A stretch of DNA of 22,023 bases from an uncultured Collinsella sp. (GCA_902495545.1 CABUXM010000033.1:1-22023), one strand, 5' to 3'; shown: positions 7,138 to 14,590, counted from the stretch's first letter. A program made the numbers and translations. The notes: generated from the letters alone by a model not told the origin.

Positions 7138-7239
7138 CACGGCTCCCTTCGTTGGCATTACCCATATCAGGTTTGCGGGTCAGGGCGGGCGCGCCCAGTC
7201 TCAGCCTGCCGTCTTGTCCTGCAAGCTCCCCGTTATGTC
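7138..7239 (-). promoter_or_regulatory. TPP riboswitch (THI element) controlling thiC
   Basis: Read on the minus strand, the conserved TPP aptamer elements come in order: CGGGGAGC (near 7232-7225), GGCTGAGA, the run ACCCGCAAACCTGAT, then GGGTAATGCCAACG and AAGGGAG. ACGG (minus, 7233-7230) can pair with CCGT (minus, 7142-7139) as the closing P1 stem. The AAGGGAG at the 3' end is also the ribosome binding site of thiC, so ligand binding would hide it. This suggests translational control. There is no separate terminator between aptamer and gene. Confidence 0.95.
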
Positions 7240-7248
7240 ATGGGCTCA

Positions 7249-7279
7249 AGTATAGCCTGAATGGGTACGATTGGGCCAA
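7249..7279 (-). promoter_or_regulatory. Likely thiC promoter
   Basis: On the minus strand TATACT (7254-7249) is a good -10 box. TTGGCC (7279-7274) is a possible -35 box at a long 19-nt spacing. Transcription would begin near 7242, just before the first riboswitch stem, which fits well. Confidence 0.5.
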
Positions 7280-7304
7280 CGAGCGTGCCTGTGGGGAGGC
7301 GAAC

Positions 7305-7820
7305 ATGGAAGACAAGCATCTGTATCGAGAGACGCAATGGGATGTATCGGCCGAGGAAAGCCGTGCGCACCATGGCCTTGTCGCGATTGGTTTTGCGGTG
7401 CTTGCCGTGCTGGTGATTGCCTTTTGTATCTGGACGTTTGGTGGTCGCGGCGGCGTTGCATGGGAGTTCGAGGCTGATGATGGCCTACCGATTATGACGA
7501 TGAAGGTCTCTGGCGGCAATACCGTTGCCGCGCCGGGCGACTATTGGTATCCGCGCGATGGATTTGTCCAGCTGCAGCTGAGCGGTGGTTCCATTCCTGG
7601 TGAAGAGATCGAGCGCGTGACCTTCGATGCGTCGCTTAAGACACTGTTGGTCGAGCTCAAAGATCAAGGGGATGTGCCCACGACGATGGATATCGCCCTG
7701 ACGGAATGGCGCCTGGAGCCCCCGTCGGGTGTCAAGGTGTCCGAGGTGGAGCATGTCAAGATTAACTACCAAGATGGCTCGACGAGCGAGATTGTAAAGG
7801 CCGGTGGCTTGGCGGAGTAG
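7305..7820 (+). CDS. Single-pass membrane protein of unknown function (171 aa)
   Basis: Function not recognised. Residues 1-22 are polar and cytosolic (RETQWDVSAEESRAHH). One hydrophobic helix spans about 24-46 (GLVAIGFAVLAVLVIAFCIW). The remaining 125 residues form a soluble, probably extracellular, beta-rich domain with no cysteines. Landmarks are WEFEADDGLPIMTMKVSGG, YWYPRDGFVQLQLSGG and LLVELKDQG, and the end is acidic. Without a cleavage site the helix is probably a signal anchor. GGGGAGG lies 6 nt before the ATG at 7305. The gene is divergent from thiC and convergent with yaaA, with no operon partner. It is likely a lineage-specific protein. Confidence 0.75.
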   Translation: MEDKHLYRETQWDVSAEESRAHHGLVAIGFAVLAVLVIAFCIWTFGGRGGVAWEFEADDGLPIMTMKVSGGNTVAAPGDYWYPRDGFVQLQLSGGSIPGEEIERVTFDASLKTLLVELKDQGDVPTTMDIALTEWRLEPPSGVKVSEVEHVKINYQDGSTSEIVKAGGLAE

Positions 7821-7842
7821 CGGGGGGTTGGAAACGGCGGGC

Positions 7843-8652
7843 CTATTGTGCCTGCGCGTTCATGAAAACCAGGGTGTTTTCGTCTGAAAGCTCGGGGATG
7901 TGACGATAGCCGATGTTGAATGCGGTAAGTCCGCTTGCATCCTCGAGCTCGTTTTCTGCCATCCACCGCACCATGGAGCCGCGCGCCTTTTTGCTGGCGG
8001 TCGACCGTTGGATGGGCTTCCCGTTGCGGATACCCTCGCCAAAAAGGCATGTGACGGCCGTGGCGTCGCCCGCGAGATGGGGCAGAACGGCTTTGGCATA
8101 CTCTACGCTGGCGAGGTTGACGATCGTGGTGTTTGAGCCTGCCGGGGCGATAGCCTGCGCGAGCTTGTCGTTCCAAAACGCGTAGAGGTCTCGGGCATCG
8201 TCAACGGCGAGCTTCGCGCCCATTTCCAGCCGATACGGTTCGACGGCATGAAAGGGGCGTACGCATCCGTAAAGGCCCGAGAGGATCCACAGATGGTCTT
8301 GCAGCCATGCGAGCTGCGCGGAATCCATCACCTCGGGCGCCATGCTCTGGTATTGAATGCCGTGATAGGACATGACGGCAGGGGAGAGGTGACGGGCGAG
8401 TGCGGGATTGTCGAGATCGCCGTTTCCCAAGATGGGCCCGAACTCATGCAGGGTGTTGAGGCAAGGCCCCAGCAGTTTGTCACTCACGTTCCATAGCGCC
8501 TGCAGACCGCCGCTGCCTTCATTCCGCTCGATATCTAGCAGTGCGCGGTGGAGGCGAGCCGTCTCGTGCACAAAAGGTGGAATGCCCAGGACTTCAAAAG
8601 CATCCCTGGCCGCGCGCATTTGCTTGGCGGGCGAAATGATGACCTGCAGCAT
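7843..8652 (-). CDS. yaaA: YaaA-family peroxide stress protein (UPF0246/DUF328)
   Basis: A 269-residue cytosolic protein of the YaaA family. In E. coli, YaaA lowers free iron during hydrogen peroxide stress and protects DNA; structural work on the family suggests DNA binding. Landmarks are the N-terminal VIISPAKQM, LSGLYGCVRPFHAVEPYRLEMG, FWNDKLAQAI, IVNLASVEYAKAV and KKARGSMVRWM. Length is close to the E. coli protein (about 258). The ATG at 8652 is preceded by AGGAGAG. The frame stays open further upstream through a hairpin, but that part is not plausible protein. The gene lies 103 nt downstream of the aminopeptidase gene on the same strand, separated by a terminator-like hairpin. Confidence 0.92.
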   Translation of the reverse strand: MLQVIISPAKQMRAARDAFEVLGIPPFVHETARLHRALLDIERNEGSGGLQALWNVSDKLLGPCLNTLHEFGPILGNGDLDNPALARHLSPAVMSYHGIQYQSMAPEVMDSAQLAWLQDHLWILSGLYGCVRPFHAVEPYRLEMGAKLAVDDARDLYAFWNDKLAQAIAPAGSNTTIVNLASVEYAKAVLPHLAGDATAVTCLFGEGIRNGKPIQRSTASKKARGSMVRWMAENELEDASGLTAFNIGYRHIPELSDENTLVFMNAQAQ

Positions 8653-8665
8653 GGACTCTCCTCTG

Positions 8666-8742
8666 CCAAAAAGGAAGTTGCGGTGGAATACGGTCTGTTT
8701 TGGCCGGTTATGGGCCAGTTTAGTCCGTATTTCACCGCAACT
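8666..8742 (-). terminator. Long hairpin with U-tract between the M18 gene and yaaA
   Basis: AGTTGCGGTGGAATACGG (8676-8693) pairs with CCGTATTTCACCGCAACT (8725-8742), 17 of 18 positions. Inside it TGGCC (8701-8705) pairs with GGCCA (8713-8717). On the minus strand the stem is followed by TCCTTTTTGG. It should end transcription of the aminopeptidase gene, but it stands only 24 nt before yaaA, leaving little room for a yaaA promoter. Its size suggests a dispersed repeat (see findings). Confidence 0.7.
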
Positions 8743-8755
8743 GATGAAGGGTTGG

Positions 8756-10153
8756 TTAGGCGCGCTCGAGGAAGGCCTTGTAGCCGCGGTAGGCCTCGTA
8801 GATATCGGCCTTGTTGGCGACCTCCCACAGGGCGTGCATGGACAGGACGGCAACACCGGAGTCGATGACGTTCATGCCGTACTTGGCCATGATGTAGGCG
8901 ATGGTGCCGCCGCCGCCCGCGTTGACGCGACCGAGCTCACAGGTCTGGAAGTCCACGCCGGCCTCGTCCATGATATCGCGGATGAGGGCCACGTACTCGG
9001 CGTCGGCGTCGTTGGAGCCGCCCTTGCCGCGGCTGCCCGTGTACTTGTTAAAGCACAGGCCGCGACCCATGAAGGCTGCGTTCTTGGTCTCGAACTTGCC
9101 GGCGTAGCCCGGGTCGAAGCCGGCGGACACGTCGGAGGAGAGCATGCGGCTGCGGGCGAGTGCGCGGCGCAGGGCCAGCGGGCTGTCCTCGCCGGCGAGC
9201 GTCATGATCTCGGCGACGGTGTTCTCGAAGAAGCGGCTCGTCATGCCGGTGGCGCCCACGGAGCCGATCTCCTCCTTGTCGACGATGAGCGTGATGCTCG
9301 TGCGCTCCACGTTGGCGACGTCGATCTGAGCGAGCATGGAGGGGTAGGCGCAGACGCGGTCGTCGTGGCCATAGCCCAAGATCATGGAGCGGTCGAGGCC
9401 CATGTCGCGGGCCGGGCCGGCGGGCACGACCTCGATCTCGGCGGAGAGGAAGTCCTCCTCCTCGACGTCGTACTGCTCCTTGAGGATATCCAGGAACATC
9501 TGCTTGACGGGCTCCTTGGGGGCGTCCTTGTCGTCCTCGTCAAACTTGACGGGGCGGCCGCCCACGATCACGTCGAGGATCTCGGCGTCGACAGCGTCCT
9601 TGGCGGGCTTGGACATCTGCTCGCTCGAGAGGTGGATCAGCAGGTCGGAGATGGTAAAGACCGGGTCGTCCGTCTTGTCGCCGATGTTGATGTCGACGGT
9701 GGTGCCGTCCTTTTTGCAGATGACGCCCACAAGCGCGAGCGGGGAGGCCACCCAGTGGTAGCTCTTGACGCCGCCGTAGTAGTGCGTGTCGAGGTAGGCC
9801 ATGTCGCCGGCCTCGAAGGCGGGATTCTGCTTAAGGTCCAGGCGCGGCGAGTCCACGTGGGCGCCCAGGATGTTAAAGCCCTGCTCGAGCGGGGCGGTGC
9901 CAAGGTTGACGAGCATGAGGTCCTTGCCGTGGTTGGCGGCGTACACCTTGTCGCCTGCCTTGAGCTCGCGACCCTCGGCAATCACGGTCTCCAGGTCGAC
10001 GTATCCCGCCTCCTCGGCCATCTTGATGCCGGTCTTGACGCACAGGCGCTCGGTCTTGTTCTCGCTCAAAAACTGCTTATAGCCGCGGCAAAGCTCCTCG
10101 AGCTCCTCGATTTGCTGTGGCGTGTACTTTTTCCATGCGCAGGGACGCTCCAT
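8756..10153 (-). CDS. M18-family aminopeptidase
   Basis: A 465-residue cytosolic zinc metallopeptidase of family M18 (aspartyl aminopeptidase / aminopeptidase I), which removes N-terminal residues from peptides. Metal-binding landmarks are GAHVDSPRLDL (His99), DKEEIGSVGATG with the catalytic Glu pair, and the final ligand His440 in VLSMHALWE. Also typical are GYGHDDRVCAYPS, SSDVSAGFDP and GGGGTIAYIMAKYG. The length agrees with bacterial M18 enzymes. I chose ATG 10153 because AAAGGAG stands 8 nt upstream. The frame stays open much further into the polA region, but that is a shadow. The gene is divergent from polA across a 166-nt gap. Substrate preference (acidic or other residues) cannot be read from the sequence. 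Confidence 0.93.
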   Translation of the reverse strand: MERPCAWKKYTPQQIEELEELCRGYKQFLSENKTERLCVKTGIKMAEEAGYVDLETVIAEGRELKAGDKVYAANHGKDLMLVNLGTAPLEQGFNILGAHVDSPRLDLKQNPAFEAGDMAYLDTHYYGGVKSYHWVASPLALVGVICKKDGTTVDINIGDKTDDPVFTISDLLIHLSSEQMSKPAKDAVDAEILDVIVGGRPVKFDEDDKDAPKEPVKQMFLDILKEQYDVEEEDFLSAEIEVVPAGPARDMGLDRSMILGYGHDDRVCAYPSMLAQIDVANVERTSITLIVDKEEIGSVGATGMTSRFFENTVAEIMTLAGEDSPLALRRALARSRMLSSDVSAGFDPGYAGKFETKNAAFMGRGLCFNKYTGSRGKGGSNDADAEYVALIRDIMDEAGVDFQTCELGRVNAGGGGTIAYIMAKYGMNVIDSGVAVLSMHALWEVANKADIYEAYRGYKAFLERA

Positions 10154-10319
10154 GACGCAGGCTCCTTTCGGATCGATCGTACTGGTTGATGTACCGTGAG
10201 CCATCGTATCACGCGCGGGCCCGCGGCGGCAGGGAAGCCTGATGTGCGGTGGCCGTGGGGCGGGGAGCGTGTAAACTGGTGTGAGCAAACTGTGCCCAGC
10301 CCAAAGCGAGGTATTCAAT

Positions 10320-13070
10320 ATGTCTGACAAGCGCCGTACCTTTGCCGTCATCGACGGCAACTCGCTCATGCATCGCGCCTTCCACGCCGTGCCGCCGACC
10401 ATGAACGCGCCGGACGGTCGCCCCACCAACGCGATCTTTGGTTTTCTGAACATGTTCCTCAAGATGATCGATGCCTTTAACCCCGACGGTGTGGTCGTGG
10501 CGTTTGATAAAGGCAAGCCGCGCGTGCGCATGGAGATGCTGCCGCAGTATAAGGCGCAGCGCCCGCCCATGGACCCCGATTTGCACGCGCAGTTTCCGAT
10601 GATCAAGGAGCTGCTCGGTGCGCTCAATGTGCCGATTCTGCAGTCTGAGGGCTGGGAAGGCGACGATATCCTGGGAACCATGGCGCGCCTGGGTGAGGAG
10701 GCCGGCTGCGACATGCTGCTGGTGACCGGCGACCGCGACATGTATCAGCTCGTGACCGAGCACGTCAACGTGGTCTCGACCCGCAAGGGCCTGTCCGACG
10801 TGGCGATCATGACGCCCGAGAGCGTGGACGATCTGTATCACGGCATCACGCCGGTGCTCGTGCCCGACTTTTATGGTCTGAAGGGCGACACGTCGGACAA
10901 CATTCCCGGCGTACCGGGTATCGGCCCCAAAAAGGCAAGCGCGCTCATCGCGCAGTACGGCAGCCTGGACGAGGTCATCGCGCATGCCGACGAGGTCAAG
11001 GGCAAGATGGGCGAGAACCTGCGCGCACACATCGACGACGCGCTGCTGAGTCGTAAGGTGGCGACCATCCGCACCGATGCGCCCGTTGAGCTCGATTTTG
11101 AGGCGACGTCCTTCCCGGCGTTTTCTGCCGATGAGGTGTCCGCGGCACTGGGTACGCTTGGCATCACTGCCATGCAGAACCGTTTCTTGGCACTGATCGG
11201 TGACGAGGGTGGCGCTGCTGCCGCTGCTAGCACGTTTGAGATGCCCACGATTGAGCGCACCGCTGCCGGCGATGCCGAGGCGCTTGCTGCCGTGGCGTCC
11301 GAGGTTGCCCGTGCGATCGAGGCGGGCGAGTGGGTCGCCGCCGTGGTGGACGACGACAAGGAAGAGGGCGCGCTCTTTGGACTGACGCGCACACTGTGGT
11401 TGGCGACGTCCAAGGGCCTGTTCGCGCTCGAGGAAGCCGATGACGGCACGCCTGCCGCTGTCGAGGGCTTCAACTTCGTCCACGGCGTGATCGCCGGCGT
11501 ACTTGCGCGCCTGTTTATGGAGGGCCGTGTGGCGAGCCCGGATACGAAGGCGCTGCTGCACGAGCTTTCGCCCATCGATTCTTCTGAGCCCGAGCTCATG
11601 GACCCGTTGTCAGTCGATTCCACGCGCATCTTCGATACCGTGGTGGCTGCCTATCTGCTGGATTCCGATCGTTCCGAGTTCGATGAGGCATATCTTGCCG
11701 ATACGTATTTGCAGATGGCGTTGCCTGCGGCGCGCGGCGCAGAGGGTGCTGGTGAGAACGCTCCGGTGCCAGCCGCCCGTACTGCGGCCCTGACACTGGC
11801 GCTGGTCGCACCGCTGCGCGAGTGCATGGCCCGCGAGAATGCCGCCAACGTGTTCGATGGCATCGAGATGCCGCTCGTTCCGGTACTTGCCAAGATGGAG
11901 CGCGCGGGCATGCTCGTGGATCCCGATCGGCTGCGCAGCCTGTCCGAGGGTCTGGCGACCCAGATCACCGAGGTCGAGCGCAGCATTCGTGACCTGGCAG
12001 GCGACGAGACCTTTAACATCGGCAGCCCCATGCAGCTCTCGCACGTGCTGTTTGATGTTATGGGGCTTCCGACCAAGGGCCTAAAAAAGACCAAGCGCGG
12101 CTACTATTCGACCAACGCCAAGGTGCTGAGCGACCTTGCCCGCGACCACGAGATCGTGCGCCTGATTTTGGACTGGCGTGAGAAGTCCAAGATTAAGTCG
12201 ACCTATCTGGACACGCTAGGTCCGCTGCGCCGTGGTGACGGGCGTGTGCACACCACGTACAACCAGACCATCACCGCGACGGGGCGTCTGTCTTCGAGCG
12301 ACCCCAATCTGCAAAACATTCCGACGCGCTCGGAGCTGGGGCGTACCGTCAAGACGGCGTTCTCGGCGGGCGAGGGAAGCGTCTTTTTGGCGGTGGACTA
12401 CTCGCAGATTGAGTTGCGTTTGCTGGCGCATCTTTCGGGAGACGAGCACCTGGTGCGCGCCTTTAACGAGGGTGAGGACTTCCATGCCGAGACGGCCGCG
12501 CGCGTATTTGGCGTGCCGGTGTCCGAGGTAACGCCCGACTTGCGCAGCCGCGCCAAGGCCGTGAACTTTGGCATCGTGTACGGTCAGCAGGCCTACGGCC
12601 TGTCGCAGTCGCTGCACATCTCGATGGCCGAGGCGCGCGACATGATCGATCGCTACTACGAGGCCTACCCGGGCGTGCGCACGTTCCTCGACAACGTGGT
12701 GGCGCGTGCCAAGCAGACGGGCTACGCCGAGACCATGTACGGCCGCCGTCGCCATATTCCGGAGCTCAAAGCCAAAAACCCACAGCTCCGCGGCTTTGGT
12801 GAGCGCACGGCCATGAACCATCCCATGCAGGGCACCGCGGCCGACATCATCAAGATCGCCATGGCCCGCGTAAGCCGCCGCCTGGAAGAAGAGGGCTTTG
12901 CCGCCCACATGATCTTACAGGTGCACGACGAACTGGACTTTGAGTGCCCCGTCGACGAAGTCGAGCGCCTCACCGCCATGGTCCGCGACGTCATGGAACA
13001 CGTAGTAGACCTCCGCGTACCGTTGATCGCCGAAGCCAGCACCGGCATAACCTGGGCCGATGCGAAATAG
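10320..13070 (+). CDS. polA: DNA polymerase I
   Basis: A 916-residue repair and Okazaki-fragment polymerase. Residues 1-300 are the 5'-3' exonuclease, with VIDGNSLMHRAFH, VTGDRDMYQLV, GDTSDNIPGVPGIGPKKAS and the helix-hairpin-helix. Residues about 310-530 replace the proofreading domain; the DxE of exonuclease motif I is not present (the equivalent stretch reads WVAAVVDDDKEEG), so proofreading is probably lost. Residues about 540-916 are the polymerase: motif A VDYSQIELRLLAHLSGD (Asp693), motif B RSRAKAVNFGIVYG (Lys746, Phe750) and motif C LQVHDELDFEC (Asp870). Phe750 indicates normal discrimination against dideoxynucleotides. GAGGT at 10308-10312 sits 7 nt before the ATG. TAAACT at 10272 may be a -10 box. 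No clear terminator follows within 100 nt. Confidence 0.97.
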   Translation: MSDKRRTFAVIDGNSLMHRAFHAVPPTMNAPDGRPTNAIFGFLNMFLKMIDAFNPDGVVVAFDKGKPRVRMEMLPQYKAQRPPMDPDLHAQFPMIKELLGALNVPILQSEGWEGDDILGTMARLGEEAGCDMLLVTGDRDMYQLVTEHVNVVSTRKGLSDVAIMTPESVDDLYHGITPVLVPDFYGLKGDTSDNIPGVPGIGPKKASALIAQYGSLDEVIAHADEVKGKMGENLRAHIDDALLSRKVATIRTDAPVELDFEATSFPAFSADEVSAALGTLGITAMQNRFLALIGDEGGAAAAASTFEMPTIERTAAGDAEALAAVASEVARAIEAGEWVAAVVDDDKEEGALFGLTRTLWLATSKGLFALEEADDGTPAAVEGFNFVHGVIAGVLARLFMEGRVASPDTKALLHELSPIDSSEPELMDPLSVDSTRIFDTVVAAYLLDSDRSEFDEAYLADTYLQMALPAARGAEGAGENAPVPAARTAALTLALVAPLRECMARENAANVFDGIEMPLVPVLAKMERAGMLVDPDRLRSLSEGLATQITEVERSIRDLAGDETFNIGSPMQLSHVLFDVMGLPTKGLKKTKRGYYSTNAKVLSDLARDHEIVRLILDWREKSKIKSTYLDTLGPLRRGDGRVHTTYNQTITATGRLSSSDPNLQNIPTRSELGRTVKTAFSAGEGSVFLAVDYSQIELRLLAHLSGDEHLVRAFNEGEDFHAETAARVFGVPVSEVTPDLRSRAKAVNFGIVYGQQAYGLSQSLHISMAEARDMIDRYYEAYPGVRTFLDNVVARAKQTGYAETMYGRRRHIPELKAKNPQLRGFGERTAMNHPMQGTAADIIKIAMARVSRRLEEEGFAAHMILQVHDELDFECPVDEVERLTAMVRDVMEHVVDLRVPLIAEASTGITWADAK

Positions 13071-13274
13071 GGAAGCACTCCGTAAGGCAAGCTCGCCCAA
13101 GACGCAAGCCCCCACATACTTAAGATTTGGGATAAACACTACTGATTAATTTGTCCCACAGTAACCAAAACAGAGGGGAGCCCCTTCCAACAAAGAGCTC
13201 CCCTCTGCTCAAATCATTTCAGCTAAGTATCTAGACACTCAAGACGCCATCTTGGCGGCAGGAAAGTAAACCTA

Positions 13275-13403
13275 GGGCCTGGCCGGGCGGCACGGGTTAA
13301 CTTTTCGTAGATTCCGCACGCAAAGAAAGCCACTTAATGTGGCTTTCGTCTTGCGCAGGACCTGACCGAGCGAAAAGTTATCCCGTGCCGCCCGGCCAGG
13401 CCC
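13275..13403. repeat. 129-nt palindromic element with 33-nt arms and an inner hairpin
   Basis: The left arm (13275-13307, starting GGGCCTGGCCGGGCGG) and the right arm (13371-13403, ending CGCCCGGCCAGGCCC) are reverse complements at 32 of 33 positions. In the centre GAAAGCCAC (13325-13333) pairs with GTGGCTTTC (13339-13347), extended by CGCAA/TTGCG. On the minus strand the inner hairpin is followed by TTTGCG and probably terminates the HAD gene. The outer arms are far longer than termination requires. Confidence 0.9.
13319..13355 (-). terminator. Inner hairpin, likely terminator of the HAD gene at 13414
   Basis: On the minus strand GAAAGCCAC, loop ATTAA, GTGGCTTTC is followed by TTTGCG. The 9-bp stem is perfect. 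It lies about 65 nt after the HAD stop codon, at the centre of the larger palindrome. Confidence 0.6.
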
Positions 13404-13413
13404 GATGGGACGG

Positions 13414-14241
13414 CTACCGAGCCGCCAAGATGGCGTCGATGAGCGTCAGTACGCCCCCGTCGTTGTTGCTCGGAATGCGCCACTTGGCGTGCGCGTTCAT
13501 GTGCTCCTCGGCATTATCCACGATAAAGCTATGCCCGACGCGCTCCAGCATGGGAATATCGTTGTAGGTGTCGCCCACGGCGGCAGCGTCGGCGATATCG
13601 ATGCCCAGGTGCTCGCACAAATGCGCCACGCCCGAACCCTTGTCGACGCCCAGGTTCATAAAGTCGATCCACTCGCGGCCCGCATTGGTGACGTAGAGCT
13701 GATCCGAGAACGCGGGGCTATAGGTCTCGCGGAATGCGGGCTCGGCATCGTAGGCAGGGAAAAAGACCGAGATCTTATTGGACTCGATATCAAGGCCCTC
13801 AAAGGTGTCGACATAGTTGATCGTGTTGTAGTACACGCTGATCTCGTCGTGGTACTGATGGTCGCGGGCGAGCACATAGAACTCGTCGTAGCAGCACAGG
13901 ACGGGAACGGCGCGCGGGTCCTCCGAGGCACGAGCGAGCACCTGCTGATACAGCGCCACATCGATGTTGCTCTTATAGATATAGCTGCCGCGATAGATGA
14001 CGCAGGCTCCGTTGTCGGGACAAAAAGCAAGGCGGTTCTTAATGCCCTCGAACATCTCCTCGAGCTTGGGGGCAGGGCGTCCGCTGGCGGGGCAGAACAC
14101 GATGCCAGCCTCGGCGAGCTTGTCCAGGCGCTCGTCGAGGCCCTGGGGTAGTACACGCTCGTCGGTGAGAAGCGTCTTGTCCATATCAACGGCGAGAATC
14201 TTAATGCTGCCGATATTGGTGTCCGATTCGTAAGTTTGCAT
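13414..14241 (-). CDS. Cof-type HAD-IIB phosphatase
   Basis: A 275-residue haloacid dehalogenase superfamily phosphatase with a C2B cap. Motif I is LAVDMDKTLLTD, with the nucleophile and acid Asp residues. Motif II is FCPASGRP (Ser). Motif III is the lysine of VDKGSGVAHL. Motif IV is VGDTYNDIPML. The cap lies at about 90-200. Family members dephosphorylate sugar phosphates, FMN or related metabolites; the substrate cannot be told. Lys replaces the more common Gly in DxDGT. AAAGG precedes the ATG by 9-10 nt. TATAAC at 14282-14277 on the minus strand may be its -10 box. The last codons (IDAILAAR) lie in one arm of an inverted repeat whose other copy is at 13243-13259. Confidence 0.9.
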   Translation of the reverse strand: MQTYESDTNIGSIKILAVDMDKTLLTDERVLPQGLDERLDKLAEAGIVFCPASGRPAPKLEEMFEGIKNRLAFCPDNGACVIYRGSYIYKSNIDVALYQQVLARASEDPRAVPVLCCYDEFYVLARDHQYHDEISVYYNTINYVDTFEGLDIESNKISVFFPAYDAEPAFRETYSPAFSDQLYVTNAGREWIDFMNLGVDKGSGVAHLCEHLGIDIADAAAVGDTYNDIPMLERVGHSFIVDNAEEHMNAHAKWRIPSNNDGGVLTLIDAILAAR

Positions 14242-14384
14242 AAAAGCGCGCCTTTCGTTTCGAAATTGTTTCAGACGTTATAACCATCAACCAGTAACCG
14301 AGCGTATTGTCGCAGGAACGGAGCGTATTTGCACTGCAATTCACAAAGTAATGAAAAAACTTTTCAGAAATTTGAATTTGTCGC

Positions 14385-14412
14385 TTGTGCTGCTGGCACT
14401 TTAGCGTAATAT
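14385..14412 (+). promoter_or_regulatory. Candidate promoter of the arginine leader and argG
   Basis: TTGTGC (14385-14390) and TAATAT (14407-14412) are 16 nt apart in an AT-rich part of the gap. Transcription would start near 14419, about 97 nt before the leader peptide. Both boxes are imperfect. A second possible -10 (GATATAT, 14474-14480) has no partner. I see no clear ArgR box. Confidence 0.35.
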
Positions 14413-14515
14413 AGCGAACATCGAAAACGGAGACGGAAAAACAACCGCTTACCGAGGAAAAGGTACCGTTTACGATATATGAATTGCGCCCGGCGATAGG
14501 TGAAAGGAGAGGCAG

Positions 14516-14590
14516 ATGCAGTTCGTAAAGATCATCACTACTGCAGACAATGCCATCCGACGCCAGCGCGCAATTTCCCGACGACGATAA
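14516..14590 (+). CDS. Arginine-rich leader peptide of argG (24 aa)
   Basis: A short frame with a strong ribosome binding site (AAAGGAG, 14503-14509, 6 nt before ATG). The first 14 residues are ordinary. The last ten codons encode RRQRAISRRR, six arginines, ending CGA-CGA-CGA-TAA. CGA is hardly used in argG itself, which relies on CGC and CGT, so these codons should be sensitive to charged arginine tRNA. The frame precedes argG by 204 nt and is followed at once by competing hairpins and a terminator. This is the pattern of ribosome-mediated attenuation in amino-acid operons such as trp and his. The peptide itself probably has no function beyond being translated. Confidence 0.82.
   Translation: MQFVKIITTADNAIRRQRAISRRR

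Larger units (their letters stand above)
13071..13413. other. Gap between polA and the HAD gene, rich in inverted repeats
   Basis: No gene is supported here. Three structures fill the gap. TGGGATAA (13128-13135) can pair with TTGTCCCA (13151-13158). CAGAGGGGAGC (13171-13181) pairs perfectly with GCTCCCCTCTG (13197-13207), with TTTT following only on the minus strand. A large nested palindrome lies at 13243-13437. None has a U-tract in the polA direction, so how polA transcription ends is unclear. Confidence 0.7.

Noticed and set aside
6019..7260. A 413-codon plus-strand frame opposite thiC
   Set aside because: Shadow of thiC; it also runs through the TPP riboswitch.
8408..10189. A 593-codon open frame on the plus strand
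   Set aside because: It is the antisense shadow of the M18 aminopeptidase. The translation is low-complexity Gly/Val/Asp/His-rich with no family motif, as expected opposite a GC-rich gene.
10209..11561. A 450-codon minus-strand frame opposite polA
   Set aside because: No recognisable domain; polA on the other strand is unambiguous.
14242..14515. ArgR boxes upstream of argG
   Set aside because: AT-rich words such as TTTGAATTTG occur but do not form the 18-bp palindrome expected for ArgR.
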